Positions 18,199 through 27,970 are shown, counted from the stretch's first letter. The stretch is DNA of 64,000 bases from Acidihalobacter yilgarnensis (GCF_001753245.1 NZ_CP017415.1:706001-770000); one strand, 5' to 3'. The notes: generated from the letters alone by a model not told the origin. Translations and numbers: made by a program.

Positions 18199-18969
18199 CT
18201 ACGACAGGTGTCGTGCCCCAAGCGCGCGCAGTGCCGGCACGGCAAGCTTGGCTTGGTCGGCCTGATTGAGGGCGCGGCGTAGGCGCGCGACGGCACTGCG
18301 GCCCTGGCAGCGATGCGTCGGATCTCCTTCGAAGGCGGTCTGCATGGCGGTCATCAACGCGGGACGGTCAAAGGGTTGACCAGCCAGGACCTGCTGCAGG
18401 TCAAGCACTTCGTGCGCAATTTCGGTCATCAATGTTGTATGCGTGCTCGCCAGTGTGGCCACGTCGCCGCCGACTTCGAGCCCGCAGAGATTGGTCGTCA
18501 GAATGTAGAGGTTCTTGCGCACCAGCTCGAACAGCAATGACTCGGCGCTGGCCAAGCGTACGCCATCGATCCCAACAGCGGACAGCGCATTGAGCACGAG
18601 CCCAGCCTGCGGGCCGTACACTGGCGTCGCCACCACCTGCTTCACATCCTGCCCCGGCTTTTTCTCGAACCACACGGACATGACCGTAGGTTCGGGGAGG
18701 TCATGACGCGCCCAGTCCTCGGGCAGTAGCTCATTCTGCAGCAACAGGCAGCGCTCGCGCCAGGGTGGCGGCAGGGCGTCAAGCACCGGGTGCAGCGCCT
18801 GTTCGCCGACGGCGATCACGACGAGTGCCGGCTCCGGCGTGTACCGCGTCTCGCGGGTGATGTCCATGCCGCGCGTGATTGGATAGACCGGGTGGCCGGC
18901 ACGTAGAAAGCCACGCGCCAAGATACCGCCTACTTCCCCGATTCCGATGAGGGTTATTGGGTCGTTCAT
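18199..18969 (-). CDS. NAD(P)-binding oxidoreductase-like protein
   Basis: A 256-residue protein with an N-terminal Rossmann fold, ITLIGIGEVGGILARGFLRAGHPVYPITRG, similar to ketopantoate reductases and 6-phosphogluconate dehydrogenase-like proteins. The glycine-rich loop is G-x-G-x-V-G-G. The rest (VVIAVGEQALHPVLDALP, LLLQNELLPEDW, FELVRKNLYILTTNLCGL) is helical and resembles the C-terminal domain of PanE-like proteins only loosely. Substrate is unknown. The ATG at 18969 opens the Rossmann strand directly; longer in-frame starts are not convincing. It is convergent with the HD-GYP gene (18 bases) and divergent from the GGDEF-EAL gene. Confidence 0.75.
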   Translation of the reverse strand: MNDPITLIGIGEVGGILARGFLRAGHPVYPITRGMDITRETRYTPEPALVVIAVGEQALHPVLDALPPPWRERCLLLQNELLPEDWARHDLPEPTVMSVWFEKKPGQDVKQVVATPVYGPQAGLVLNALSAVGIDGVRLASAESLLFELVRKNLYILTTNLCGLEVGGDVATLASTHTTLMTEIAHEVLDLQQVLAGQPFDRPALMTAMQTAFEGDPTHRCQGRSAVARLRRALNQADQAKLAVPALRALGARHLS

Positions 18970-19139
18970 ATCGTCATTCCGGTTACGAGCAGGTATCTTA
19001 GGGGGCCGGCCATGAGCCGGGCAAGTCACCGATGCCCGGGCTATGGCATCGGGCAAGAGCAGCGAAACGCCAGGGGAGGCGGTAGTATGAGACACCAGAC
19101 GGGTGCGGTAGACGGCCGCATTCGAGGGCCTCGGCCGTC

Positions 19140-21410
19140 ATGAGCACACGGAAGCCAGCCTTGAAAAAACCGCCCCGAGACAAGGCAATCTATACCTTGC
19201 TGCGACGTATGCTGCGCGTCGCCCGTGCCTTGCCGTTGCCGATTTTTCTGAAGGACGCCTCTCTGCGCTGGCGATACGCGAACCCCGCCGCGCAGATGTT
19301 GTTCGGCCTGCGTCGTAAGGATTACCACGGAATGAGTGATGCCGCGCTGATGGACGATGTCAGTGCCGTTACCTGCCAGCTAAGCGATCGTGCGGCTTTG
19401 GAAGGGCGGGGCTTGATTCAGCGCAAAGAGAATGTTCTCGATCGCAGCTTCAGGGTTTACAAATACGCGCCACGGTCGGAAGACGGGGCGCCGCTGGGCA
19501 TCATTGCCCTGGCGATCGAGACCACCGAGCTGGAGGCGGCTCGTACCGAAGGCGAGCGTCTGCGTGATTTCTACGATGCCCTGTCGGAGATCAATCAGGG
19601 CATCGTGCGCGAGCGATACGGCGATACCGCGGAGCTGTTTGCGCACATCTGTCGCATTGTGGTCGGTCACACACCGGTATTGATGGCCGGTATCGCCATG
19701 ATCGACCGCGAGGCGGGCGTGTTGCACTACACACAGCAGGCTTGCCGTGTGGCGGATTTTCCAGATCTTGGCCGCGTGCGCCTGGATTTGGATCCGGACA
19801 GCGAATATGGCCGTGGCCCAGTGGCACGGGCGGCGCGCGGGCTGGAAACCGTGGTCGTCAACGACGTACTCGGCACCCCAGAGATGGCCCCCTGGCATGA
19901 ACTTTATCGCCGCTATAATGGCCGCTCGACCGCAGCGGTGCCGGTGATGGTGGGCGACCGCATAGAAGCCGTATTGTCGGTGTTCGCCAAGGAAATCGAC
20001 TTCTTCACCCCGGAGTTGGTCAGGCTGCTACGAGAGCTGGCGGATGATGTCGGATTTGCCATTCGCACCACGGAGCAGCGTGCACGCGTGCGCTATCTTG
20101 CCCTGATCGATCCACTGACGGACCTGCCCAACCGAGTGCATTTCCTGGAACTGGCTGAGCAGGCACTGGCCACGTCCGGTGGACAGGCACGTCGGGCCCA
20201 GTTGTTGCTGATCGATATTGCCGATTTCAAATTCCACAACGATCTACTCGGCCATGAGGTCGGCGATACGCTGCTGCGAGCCTTGGGTCGCCGTCTGGTG
20301 GCGGTGGTCGGCGAAACGGGTTTGGTCGGCCGCCTTGGTTCCGATGAATTTGCTGTGCTACTGGTCGAACCTGGCGATGGTAGCGAGACCGGCTTCGCCC
20401 GTTCCTTACGGGCCATCGATATGGAACTCGATCAGCCCTACGACGTGGGCTTGAGCGAATCCTTGTTGCTCAAGACGGAGCAGAGCACGGCGTTGTTTCC
20501 GGACGACGGGCATCAGCCGGAATCGCTGTTACGGCGCGCAAGCATGGCCCTGCGGGCCGCCAAGCTGGCCGGACCTGGCTCGCGCGTGCCGTATTCAATG
20601 GCACTGGAGCGCCGACTCGAATACCGTCATCTGATCCGCCACCAGATCGAACGTGCCCTGGAGGCAGGCGAGGTCATTCCTTATTACCAACCGCAGATCG
20701 ACCTCGGCAGCGGTCGTGTCTGTGGATTGGAGGCGCTCGCCAGACTGGTTGGCCGTGATGGGACTATCCTCGAACCGATCGAGTTCATCGAAGAGGTGGA
20801 GGGCGATCGTGGGCTGGTTCGACGCCTGGGGCTGGCGATGATCGGAGCCGTGGCGGCGGATCTGACAGCGTTGTCGCATGCGGGCCTGGATGTGCCGATC
20901 GCGGTGAATATCGGCGCGCGCCATTTGCTCGCGCCGGGTTTCAAGCGTGACATCATCGATCAGCTTGGTCGTTACCCTGATATGCGCAGTGTGCTCGAGT
21001 TCGAAATCACGGAAACCACGCACTTGGGCGATCTCAGCCGCGCCACTGAGGCGGTACGTTGGCTGCGCGAGCAGGGATTATCTGTGGCGCTGGACGATTT
21101 TGGCAGCGGTTTTACCTCGATGAACCACCTGCAACGTTTGGCCATTCGCAAGCTCAAGCTGGATCAGGGCTTCGTGCTCGATTTGATCGACAATCCACGC
21201 GATCAGGCGATCGTGCGTGCAGTGGTGCAACTGGCCGAAGGGCTGAATATCGACCTCGTCGCCGAAGGCGTCGCCAGCGAGCCGCTCGGGGTCCTGTTGC
21301 GCGAGCTGGGTGTGACGAGATTGCAGGGACATGCGATCTCTCCGCCGCTGCCGTTGGATGCCCTGATCAGGTGGACGCACGATTGGCATTTGCCCTTGGA
21401 CTGGTGCTAG
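19140..21410 (+). CDS. PAS-GAF-GGDEF-EAL c-di-GMP signalling protein
   Basis: A 756-residue cytosolic protein with four modules. PAS is about residues 25-135 (PLPIFLKDASLRWRYANPAAQMLFG). GAF is about 145-310 (FYDALSEINQGIVRERYGDT, TAAVPVMVGDRIEAVLSVFAKE). GGDEF is about 320-485 with the variant RLGSDEFAVLL near residue 398, so cyclase activity is possible but unsure. EAL is about 495-750 and looks intact: LEALARL, NIGARHL, EFEITETT, LDDFGSGFTSM, KLKLDQGFV, VAEGVAS and LQGHAISPP. A phosphodiesterase is the best guess, perhaps with GSDEF as a GTP-binding regulator. No membrane segment is visible. The first ATG (19140) is used. Confidence 0.92.
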   Translation: MSTRKPALKKPPRDKAIYTLLRRMLRVARALPLPIFLKDASLRWRYANPAAQMLFGLRRKDYHGMSDAALMDDVSAVTCQLSDRAALEGRGLIQRKENVLDRSFRVYKYAPRSEDGAPLGIIALAIETTELEAARTEGERLRDFYDALSEINQGIVRERYGDTAELFAHICRIVVGHTPVLMAGIAMIDREAGVLHYTQQACRVADFPDLGRVRLDLDPDSEYGRGPVARAARGLETVVVNDVLGTPEMAPWHELYRRYNGRSTAAVPVMVGDRIEAVLSVFAKEIDFFTPELVRLLRELADDVGFAIRTTEQRARVRYLALIDPLTDLPNRVHFLELAEQALATSGGQARRAQLLLIDIADFKFHNDLLGHEVGDTLLRALGRRLVAVVGETGLVGRLGSDEFAVLLVEPGDGSETGFARSLRAIDMELDQPYDVGLSESLLLKTEQSTALFPDDGHQPESLLRRASMALRAAKLAGPGSRVPYSMALERRLEYRHLIRHQIERALEAGEVIPYYQPQIDLGSGRVCGLEALARLVGRDGTILEPIEFIEEVEGDRGLVRRLGLAMIGAVAADLTALSHAGLDVPIAVNIGARHLLAPGFKRDIIDQLGRYPDMRSVLEFEITETTHLGDLSRATEAVRWLREQGLSVALDDFGSGFTSMNHLQRLAIRKLKLDQGFVLDLIDNPRDQAIVRAVVQLAEGLNIDLVAEGVASEPLGVLLRELGVTRLQGHAISPPLPLDALIRWTHDWHLPLDWC

Positions 21411-21422
21411 ACGACGTCCGAT

Positions 21423-22622
21423 CTATTCCTCGCGCAACGCGGTCAGGGGATCGAGTCTCGCGGCATGCCGCGCCGGCAGCCCGCCCGCCAGCAAACCGAT
21501 GAGCGCCGCGGATAACTCAGCACCGAACAGATAGGCCCAGGGCGTGTGTACCGGCAAGGCGGGAAGCAGCAGGTGTAGCAGCCAGGCGCCGCCCAGGCCG
21601 ATGGCCAGCCCGGCGAGTCCCCCCAGTGTCGAGAGCAATACGGCTTCGCCCAGAAACAGGCTCAGTACCTGACTTCGGCGGGCACCGATGGCACGTAGCA
21701 GGCCGATTTCCGCAGTACGTTCGTTGACCGCGATAGTCATGATGGTGAAGATGCCGACCGCGCCGACCAGCAGCGAAATACCGCCGAGCGCGCCTACCGC
21801 CAGGGTGACGACGCCCAGGATGTTGTTCAGGGTGGCGAGCATGTCTTCCTGGGTCGTGAGAGTGAAGTCCTCGCGGCCGTGACGTTGCTTGAGCAGCGCC
21901 GTGATACGCCGGGCGAGCGTGCCCGATGAGGTGCCTGCGCGATAGGTCACGTCGATCTCCATCAGGCTGTCGCGATTGAACAAGGCAAGAGCGCGTCCGG
22001 CGGGGATGTAGATTGCGTCGTCCAGGTCGATGCCAAGGATCTGACCCTTGGGCGCCAGTACGCCGATGATTCGAAAGGTTTCGCCACCGACGCGAATGCG
22101 CTGGCCCAGCGGATTGGCATCACCGAACAGTTCGTTGCGCAGGCGGGCGCCGAGCACAGCGAAGGCGCGTGCGCTACGCGCGTCGTCATGCGGCAGGAAG
22201 CGTCCGCTGGCGATCCGGGCCTGCCATACGGCAGGCAGCGCCGGACCCGTGCCGAAGACGGTGGTTCGTCGCGTCCGTCCGTCCGCTGCTGCAAGCGCGT
22301 TGCCCTGCACGACCGGGACCATTGCATCGACCTGCGGCAGGCGCCCGATGGCCTCGGCATCTCCAAGCGTCATCGGGCGCACGTTGGCGATGACTCCGCC
22401 GGGTACGCCATGAGTGGTCGTGCGGCCTGGATTGATGGCGATCAAGTGGGTGCCGAACTGGGTGAACTCGTGGATCATGAAGCGGTGCACACCTTCGCCG
22501 ATCGAGGTGAGCAGTACCACGGCCGCGATGCCTACCGCGATGCCGAGCGCGGTCAACAGGCTGCGCATGCGTTGGCCGAAAACGGCATTCAGGGTCAAGC
22601 GGATGTAGTCGGCGGTTTGCAT
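21423..22622 (-). CDS. ABC transporter permease, MacB/FtsX type (second permease)
   Basis: A 399-residue permease with one N-terminal helix (MRSLLTALGIAVGIAAVVLLTSIGEGV), a large periplasmic domain (about residues 45-270), and three C-terminal helices (GALGGISLLVGAVGIFTIMTIAVNERTAEIGLLRAIGARRSQVLSLF is the FtsX signature region). It ends ARLDPLTALREE, the usual MacB-permease tail. The gene is last in a four-gene operon (adaptor, ATPase, permease, permease), seven bases after the first permease. Two different FtsX permeases suggest a heterodimeric transporter of the MacB/LolCE superfamily. Substrate unknown. Confidence 0.92.
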   Translation of the reverse strand: MQTADYIRLTLNAVFGQRMRSLLTALGIAVGIAAVVLLTSIGEGVHRFMIHEFTQFGTHLIAINPGRTTTHGVPGGVIANVRPMTLGDAEAIGRLPQVDAMVPVVQGNALAAADGRTRRTTVFGTGPALPAVWQARIASGRFLPHDDARSARAFAVLGARLRNELFGDANPLGQRIRVGGETFRIIGVLAPKGQILGIDLDDAIYIPAGRALALFNRDSLMEIDVTYRAGTSSGTLARRITALLKQRHGREDFTLTTQEDMLATLNNILGVVTLAVGALGGISLLVGAVGIFTIMTIAVNERTAEIGLLRAIGARRSQVLSLFLGEAVLLSTLGGLAGLAIGLGGAWLLHLLLPALPVHTPWAYLFGAELSAALIGLLAGGLPARHAARLDPLTALREE

Positions 22623-22629
22623 CCGTCCC

Positions 22630-23856
22630 TCAGTGTTTCGCTAACGCCTGGACGGGGTCCAGGCGTGCGGCGCGGCGCGCGGGGAGCACGCCGAAGATCA
22701 ATCCACTGAGCAAGGCAACGGCGATGCCGGCGAATGCGGCCCAAGCAGGCGCGGAGAGTGGAAACCGGGGAAAGAGCTGGCCCAGCACGAAAATTCCGCC
22801 ATAGCCGACCACGATACCGACGGCGCAACCGAACAGCGAGAGCAGCACGGCTTCGACTAGAAACAGCCGCGCGATGAGATGCGATGGGGCGCCTAGTGCC
22901 TTGAGCAAACCGATTTCGGCGGTGCGCTGGGAAACCGCCACGAGCATCACGTTCATGATCAGGATGCCCGCTACAATCAGGCTGATGCCGGCGATGCCGG
23001 CGACCGTCAGGGTCAGCGCGGTGAAGATGCGGTCGAAGGTCGCGAGGATCGCGTCGAGACTGATCAGCGTGACGTCGTTTTCGCCCTCGTGGCGCGCCGT
23101 GATGATCGCCTCGATCCGCCGCTTGGCCGCCGGCAGCGCCTCACGGCCGCGTACCTCGACCAGCACGCGGAACATCGAGCGGGTGTCGAACAGTGCTTGT
23201 GCGGCGGCCACCGGAATGATGATCACGTCGCTCATGTCCAACCCCATCGACTGCCCCTTGGGTGCGAGCACGCCGATCACGCGAAAGCGGCGGTCACCGA
23301 TGCGCAGGACCTCGCCGAGTGCCTGTGTGTGTCCGAACAGCTCGTCACGTAGTCGGCTGCCAATCACGCAGACTGCGCTGGCCGCGAAGGGATCGCCCGC
23401 CGGCAGGAAGCGCCCGCGTTCGAGTTCGAGATGCCGGATCGGCCCGAGTTCGGCGGTCGAGCCAATGACGTTGACCTCGCGCGAACGCGCGCCGAAGGCT
23501 ACCGGCGCCCCGCCGATCACGATGGGTGCGACCGCCGCCACCAGGCTGCTGCGTCGTAGGGCCAGCGCGTCGTCCAGGGTCAGGTCGCGCGGCGTGATGC
23601 CGAGCAGTAACGGTATGCCTCCGGTGGTTTCCGCGCGCCCGGGCATCACCGTCAGTACGTTGCTGCCGAGGCTGGCGAACTCGCCCAGCACGTAGTTCCG
23701 CGCGCCCTCGCCAAGGGCGGTCAGGAGCACAACGGCGGCCACGCCGATGGCCATCGCCAAGGTCATCATCGCAGTGCGCAGTCGAGCGGCGGCGACCGCA
23801 CGAAAGGCGAAACGCAGTGCCTCGACGAGCGGTAGCCGGCCGGTTGCCGTGCTCAT
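22630..23856 (-). CDS. ABC transporter permease, MacB/FtsX type (first permease)
   Basis: A 408-residue FtsX-family permease with an N-terminal helix (RTAMMTLAMAIGVAAVVLLTALGEGA), a periplasmic domain, and a C-terminal three-helix region beginning VAGIAGISLIVAGILIMNVMLV and SQRTAEIGLLKALGAPSH. It ends ARLDPVQALAKH. It is clearly paralogous to the next permease but the two are well diverged, which argues for a heteromeric complex. Its ATG overlaps the stop of the ATPase gene (ATGA at 23853-23856). Confidence 0.92.
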   Translation of the reverse strand: MSTATGRLPLVEALRFAFRAVAAARLRTAMMTLAMAIGVAAVVLLTALGEGARNYVLGEFASLGSNVLTVMPGRAETTGGIPLLLGITPRDLTLDDALALRRSSLVAAVAPIVIGGAPVAFGARSREVNVIGSTAELGPIRHLELERGRFLPAGDPFAASAVCVIGSRLRDELFGHTQALGEVLRIGDRRFRVIGVLAPKGQSMGLDMSDVIIIPVAAAQALFDTRSMFRVLVEVRGREALPAAKRRIEAIITARHEGENDVTLISLDAILATFDRIFTALTLTVAGIAGISLIVAGILIMNVMLVAVSQRTAEIGLLKALGAPSHLIARLFLVEAVLLSLFGCAVGIVVGYGGIFVLGQLFPRFPLSAPAWAAFAGIAVALLSGLIFGVLPARRAARLDPVQALAKH

Positions 23857-24599
23857 CCGGCACGGATCTCGTCGTCCACGATGTGGCCGTCGACGAAGCG
23901 TACGAGCCGCTTTGCGCGCGCGCCGACGTTTGCGTCGTGGGTGACCACAATCAGGGTGATGCCGCGTGCGTTGAGAGCTTCCAGAATATCGATCACGTCA
24001 CTGCCGGAGGCGCTGTCAAGGTTGCCGGTGGGTTCGTCGGCCAGGATCACCTCGGGCTCCATGATGGTGGCACGGGCGATGGCCACGCGTTGGCGCTGCC
24101 CGCCGGAGAGCTGCTCAGGGCGGTGTCTAGCGCGATCACTGAGACCCAGATTATCGAGTGCCTGCTGCACACGAGGGCGGCGTACGACCGCTGGTATACC
24201 GCCTAGGATCAGTGGTAGCTCGATATTTTCGTAGGCAGTCAGGCGCGGGATCAGGTGAAAGAATTGGAACACGAAGCCGATCTTGCGGTGGCGCACGGCC
24301 GACTGGCTGGCGTCGCCGAGCGTGGTCGTTTCCACGCCGTCGAGCAGGTATTGACCCGTGCTGGGGCGGTCGAGCAGGCCCAGGATGTTTAACAGCGTCG
24401 ATTTGCCGGAACCGGAAGGCCCCATGATGGCGATGTATTCGCCGCGGACGATGCGCAAACTGACATCCTGCAAGGCATGCACGGTTTCGTCGCCCAGGCG
24501 GAAGCTACGGCAGAGGCCGTTAAGCGCGATGACCGGCGTGTCTACATCCGCCTCGGTTGCTTGGGCCAGTCCGGGGGATTGCGGGGCGCTAAAGGCCAT
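23853..24599 (-). CDS. ABC transporter ATP-binding protein, MacB/LolD type
   Basis: A 248-residue ATPase. It shows Walker A (GPSGSGKSTLLNILGLLDRP), the Q-loop (GFVFQFFHLIPRLTAYENIELPL), the signature LSGGQRQRVAIARA, and Walker B (VILADEPTGNLDSASG) with a downstream histidine (VVTHDANV). These fit the MacB/LolD/FtsE group that powers FtsX permeases. I chose ATG at 24599, which overlaps the adaptor stop by 11 bases; a TTG 21 bases upstream is the alternative. It sits second in the operon, between adaptor and permeases. Confidence 0.93.
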   Translation of the reverse strand: MAFSAPQSPGLAQATEADVDTPVIALNGLCRSFRLGDETVHALQDVSLRIVRGEYIAIMGPSGSGKSTLLNILGLLDRPSTGQYLLDGVETTTLGDASQSAVRHRKIGFVFQFFHLIPRLTAYENIELPLILGGIPAVVRRPRVQQALDNLGLSDRARHRPEQLSGGQRQRVAIARATIMEPEVILADEPTGNLDSASGSDVIDILEALNARGITLIVVTHDANVGARAKRLVRFVDGHIVDDEIRAG

Positions 24600-25746
24600 C
24601 GGTAGGCTCGATCCGCGCAAGGGCGCCGTCGATGATGCCCTTTCGATCGACGTTGGTGACGACTTGTTCGCCCGCTTTCAACCCGGAGAGGACTTCGGTC
24701 CAGGCCCAGTTGGCGATGCCGGGCTTGAAGCGGGTCAGGTGCAGGATGTGTTCGTCGGGGTCGTAGACGTACACCTGATCACCGTTGATCACGGCCTCGG
24801 TGGGTATGCGCAGCACGTCTTTACGCGACTGCAGGATGATTTCCACGTCGGCGCTGTAGCCGGCCAGTAACTGCTTAGGGTCGCTTCCGTGGGCGAAGCG
24901 CACGTCCACGTCGACCGTGCGCGCCTGTTTCTCAAGATCGACCACGTAGGCGCCGATACGCGATACCGAGCCCTCGAAGTGTCGTTTACCGAAGGCGTCG
25001 AGGGTGATGCGCACGGGCAGGCCAACGCGCACCTTGGTGGCATCCACCTCGTCGATCGGTGCCGCGACGTAGAAACAGCTGTTGTCGATCAGGTCGATGA
25101 CCGGCGGGGTGGGTATGCCGGGTGGCGAGGGCGTGACATATTCGTTGACCTCGCCGTTGATCTCGGCGACGACACCGGCAAACGGGGCGGTTAGCACGGT
25201 ACGCGCGAGGTTGGCCTGAGCCAGGTCGATGCGCGCCACGGCGGCCTGGCTGCTGGCCGTGGCTGCCTCGCAGTCAGCGGCGCGGGCCTGTGCGGCACTC
25301 TCTGCCTTGTCCGTCTGTTCGGCGGAGACCATGCCACGTCGGCGCAGCGTGGTCTGGCGGCCAGCCTCGCGGGCGGCGACTGCGGCCTGTAGGCAGACCG
25401 AGCGCGCCTGCGCCGCGGCGACCTGCGCGTCGTCGCGGGCTAGGGCGAGCTGCGCCTTGAGGTCGGCGTTCCAGAGGCTGAGCAGTTTTTGACCACGGTC
25501 CACGTGCTCGCCCTTGTGCACGTCGAGTTGTTCGATTTGTCCGCCGGTGCCAGGCGAGAGCTTGGCGCGCCGGCAGGCCTTGACGGTGCCGGCGCGGGTA
25601 TTGCTGACGGTCGCCTCGACCAGACCTGCCTTGACCGGTTGGACGGTGACGGTAACGGGGTTGGGACGAGACAGCCAGATGGCCAGGGCGGCGACTACGA
25701 CCAGGATCAGGAGCAGGATCAGATAACGGGGGCGAAATAGGCGCAT
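24589..25746 (-). CDS. periplasmic adaptor (HlyD/MacA-like) of the ABC exporter
   Basis: A 385-residue membrane-fusion protein. It starts with a membrane anchor (LFRPRYLILLLILVVVAALAIWL), then lipoyl and hairpin regions (GTGGQIEQLDVHKGEHVDRGQKLLSLWN, followed by an alanine-rich coiled coil), then LTAPFAGVVAEINGEVNEYV and beta-barrel segments. It links the inner-membrane ABC pump to the outer membrane or periplasm. ATG at 25746 has AGGGAGA seven bases upstream and is preferred over an in-frame start at 25800. It is the first gene of the operon. No TolC-type gene is adjacent. Confidence 0.9.
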   Translation of the reverse strand: MRLFRPRYLILLLILVVVAALAIWLSRPNPVTVTVQPVKAGLVEATVSNTRAGTVKACRRAKLSPGTGGQIEQLDVHKGEHVDRGQKLLSLWNADLKAQLALARDDAQVAAAQARSVCLQAAVAAREAGRQTTLRRRGMVSAEQTDKAESAAQARAADCEAATASSQAAVARIDLAQANLARTVLTAPFAGVVAEINGEVNEYVTPSPPGIPTPPVIDLIDNSCFYVAAPIDEVDATKVRVGLPVRITLDAFGKRHFEGSVSRIGAYVVDLEKQARTVDVDVRFAHGSDPKQLLAGYSADVEIILQSRKDVLRIPTEAVINGDQVYVYDPDEHILHLTRFKPGIANWAWTEVLSGLKAGEQVVTNVDRKGIIDGALARIEPTDGL

Positions 25747-25818
25747 GGCGTCTCCCTGGGGGGGCTGCCAGTTCAAGCCTAGTCCCCCAGGGCGCCTCAC
25801 GCCATGATTTGGATCAGC

Positions 25819-26148
25819 CTAGCCCTCGGCCTTGGGCACGGCCTTGATTGAGTAGTAGAGGTCCTGTTCGACGATGGTGAACAGGCGGTCGATGTTCGGA
25901 TGTGCGCCGGGATTCGTACGGGCGTCGTCGGTATGCTCGGCGAACAGGGCGAGCGCCTCTTCGGCGGCCTTGGGCGTCAGTCCACCGTGCTTGACGGCGA
26001 CCTCGTAGTAGACGGCCAGCGCACCCTGGCTACCGGGACGGTTCTCGATCACGAAGGCGGGCTCGTAGCCATCGGCATAGCCTTCCAGCGCGGCAAGGCG
26101 GTCATGCGGCTGCTTGAGTGCCTTGAGGTTTTCATCGAAGCGGGACAT
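25819..26148 (-). CDS. DUF2322 family protein
   Basis: A 109-residue soluble protein matching what I recall of DUF2322: an N-terminal FDENLKALKQPHDRLAALEG, then FVIENRPGSQGALAVYYEVAVKHGGL, then EALALFAEHTDDARTNPGAHPNIDRLF. Function is unknown. It ends 72 bases before the adaptor gene on the same strand and is divergent from the HisN-like gene, so 26149-26262 should contain both promoters. Confidence 0.85.
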   Translation of the reverse strand: MSRFDENLKALKQPHDRLAALEGYADGYEPAFVIENRPGSQGALAVYYEVAVKHGGLTPKAAEEALALFAEHTDDARTNPGAHPNIDRLFTIVEQDLYYSIKAVPKAEG

Positions 26149-26262
26149 GGCGGGAGGCTTCTCCGTCCGTGGGTTGGATGCGCAGTGTAGTGAGGCCGGC
26201 GCGACGGCTCAAGCGCGGCGCGGCTGTTACAATGCGCCGAACCGTTCATGCAAGGATCCCCC

Positions 26263-27036
26263 ATGGAACAAAGCCTCCATCTGCAGACCGCACTGGCTGC
26301 CGCGCGTGCCGCCGAGGACGTGATCCGTCGATATTGGGACGAGGGTGTCGAAGTACGCCTCAAGGCCGATCAAAGCCCCGTGACCGAGGCGGATGTGGCG
26401 GCCGAACAGGTGATTCGGCAGGTGATTTTGGAGGCCTTTCCGACGCATGGCTTCTATGGTGAGGAGACCGGCCGTACCCGTGAGGGTGCGGAATACACCT
26501 GGCTGATCGACCCTATCGATGGCACCAAGAGCTTCATCCGCCGGACACCGTTCTTCTCGACCCAAATTGCGCTGATGCGCGGCGACAGCCTACTACTCGG
26601 GGTATCCAATGCGCCGCTGTATGGCGAGATGGCCTGGGCCGAGCGCGGCGGTGGCGCGTTCGTCAATGGCCAGTCGATGCGTACCGGCGAGGTAACGACG
26701 CTGGCGGACGCGGCGATTTCGCTCGGTAACATCAAGACCTTGGCGCAAGGCGAGGGCTGGGCACGCCTGGGTGGCATCGTCGCGGGCGTCAACCGCACGC
26801 GCGGCTATGGCGATTTCTGCCATTACCACATGCTCGCCGCCGGCCAGCTCGACCTTGTGATCGAATCCGATCTCAATATCCTCGACGTCGCCGCGCTTTC
26901 GGTGATCGTGGAGGAAGCCGGCGGTGTATTCACCACGCTGGACGGTCTATCGCTCGATCTTGAAACCAGCAGCGTGCTGGCCGCGGGCACGCCGGCGCTA
27001 CATGCGCTGGCACTTGAGCGTCTGAGCGCGGGTTGA
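26263..27036 (+). CDS. inositol monophosphatase family protein, probable histidinol-phosphatase
   Basis: A 257-residue metal-dependent sugar-phosphatase fold. Metal ligands are seen in FYGEETGRT, WLIDPIDGTKSFIRRTPFFSTQIAL and NILDVAALSVIVEEAGG (DxxA). The IDGTKSF-R-x-P-x-F form resembles HisN histidinol-phosphatases more than SuhB, but this is not certain; other histidine genes are not in the window. ATG at 26263 has AAGGA seven bases upstream. The longer frame from 26248 is less likely. Confidence 0.85.
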   Translation: MEQSLHLQTALAAARAAEDVIRRYWDEGVEVRLKADQSPVTEADVAAEQVIRQVILEAFPTHGFYGEETGRTREGAEYTWLIDPIDGTKSFIRRTPFFSTQIALMRGDSLLLGVSNAPLYGEMAWAERGGGAFVNGQSMRTGEVTTLADAAISLGNIKTLAQGEGWARLGGIVAGVNRTRGYGDFCHYHMLAAGQLDLVIESDLNILDVAALSVIVEEAGGVFTTLDGLSLDLETSSVLAAGTPALHALALERLSAG

Positions 27037-27271
27037 ATACGCCGCGTCGGTCGTCTCGGCCATCCGTTGAGCACGGCAGACTGCGGCAATATGCCATCTG
27101 GCAAGAGGCGTCCTTAAGGCCTAATCTGAACGGGTATCACCAGTCGAGCTAACGAAGCGAGGGGGCGGAATACCGCGAGGCGGTGTACTGGCCCGTCGGG
27201 CGGCCCGGCAGGCGGACTCGGATGGATGGGTGGCGGTGCCTTGGTCCTCCTCCCAGAGGGTGCCGGCCTTT
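27037..27271. other. intergenic region, nothing recognised
   Basis: Convergent space between the HisN-like gene and the minus-strand phosphatase gene. It is G/C-rich with several short imperfect inverted repeats (for example around 27190-27215), but I see no clear terminator, RNA or gene. Confidence 0.4.
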
Positions 27272-27907
27272 TCAGGCCTCCCGTCCGAGGTCGCCTGCCA
27301 GGCCGCCCGGCGCTGGCGGACGTAGATTCCAGGCCAGCAGCGCCGATTCGCCGTGCAGTCGGCCGAGCAGGCCAAGGGCGCCGGAATCCAGCCCGAGGCG
27401 AGCACCGAGGCGAATGTCCTCTCCCAACCAACGTGCCGCCATGGCGCGCAGCAGATGCCCGTGCGCGAAGGCCAGCACTGGGCCGCCACGCCGTGCTCTG
27501 ATGCGTGCGATCAATCCATCCACGCGAGCAGATACCGCCATGGGGCTCTCGCCTTCGGCCCCGGCGCCGCCCGCCACGAAAACCGTCCAGCCCGGTGATT
27601 CGCTATGGATCTCGGGAGTTGTCATGCCCTCATAGTCGCCATAATCCCACTCGCGCAGCTCGGACACCACGCGTGCCCCAACATAGCCACAGGCATCCGC
27701 AGTTTCGCGCGCTCGGCGCAGCGGGCTGGTCCAGACCGCGACGGGCGACCAGCGCGCTAACCAGGGGCGCAGGCGTTCGGCCTCCGCTCGGCCTGCCGGC
27801 GTCAGGCCGAGATCGGTATGCGAGGTGTGTCGACCGGTGACGCTCCAGGGCGTTGCACCGTGCCGCACGACGATCAGATCGAGTTGTTCCGTGAGCTCGC
27901 TGGGCAT
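27272..27907 (-). CDS. histidine phosphatase family protein
   Basis: A 211-residue histidine phosphatase. The catalytic motif is LIVVRHGATPWSVTGRHTSHTDLGLTPAG, followed by WTSPLRRARETADACG, ELREWDYGDYEGMTTPEI and the second-histidine motif VLAFAHGHLLRAMAARWL. It resembles GpmB-like or phosphoglycerate-mutase-like proteins (SHTDLGLTxxG). Substrate unknown. ATG at 27907 with GGGA six bases upstream is preferred to a TTG at 27922. Bpt is next upstream on the same strand. Confidence 0.9.
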   Translation of the reverse strand: MPSELTEQLDLIVVRHGATPWSVTGRHTSHTDLGLTPAGRAEAERLRPWLARWSPVAVWTSPLRRARETADACGYVGARVVSELREWDYGDYEGMTTPEIHSESPGWTVFVAGGAGAEGESPMAVSARVDGLIARIRARRGGPVLAFAHGHLLRAMAARWLGEDIRLGARLGLDSGALGLLGRLHGESALLAWNLRPPAPGGLAGDLGREA

Positions 27908-27970
27908 GGTCGTTCCCGCCAATGATGTGAACCTTGGACTGTGGGATGGTCACGGGGTTCGCGCCCGGAT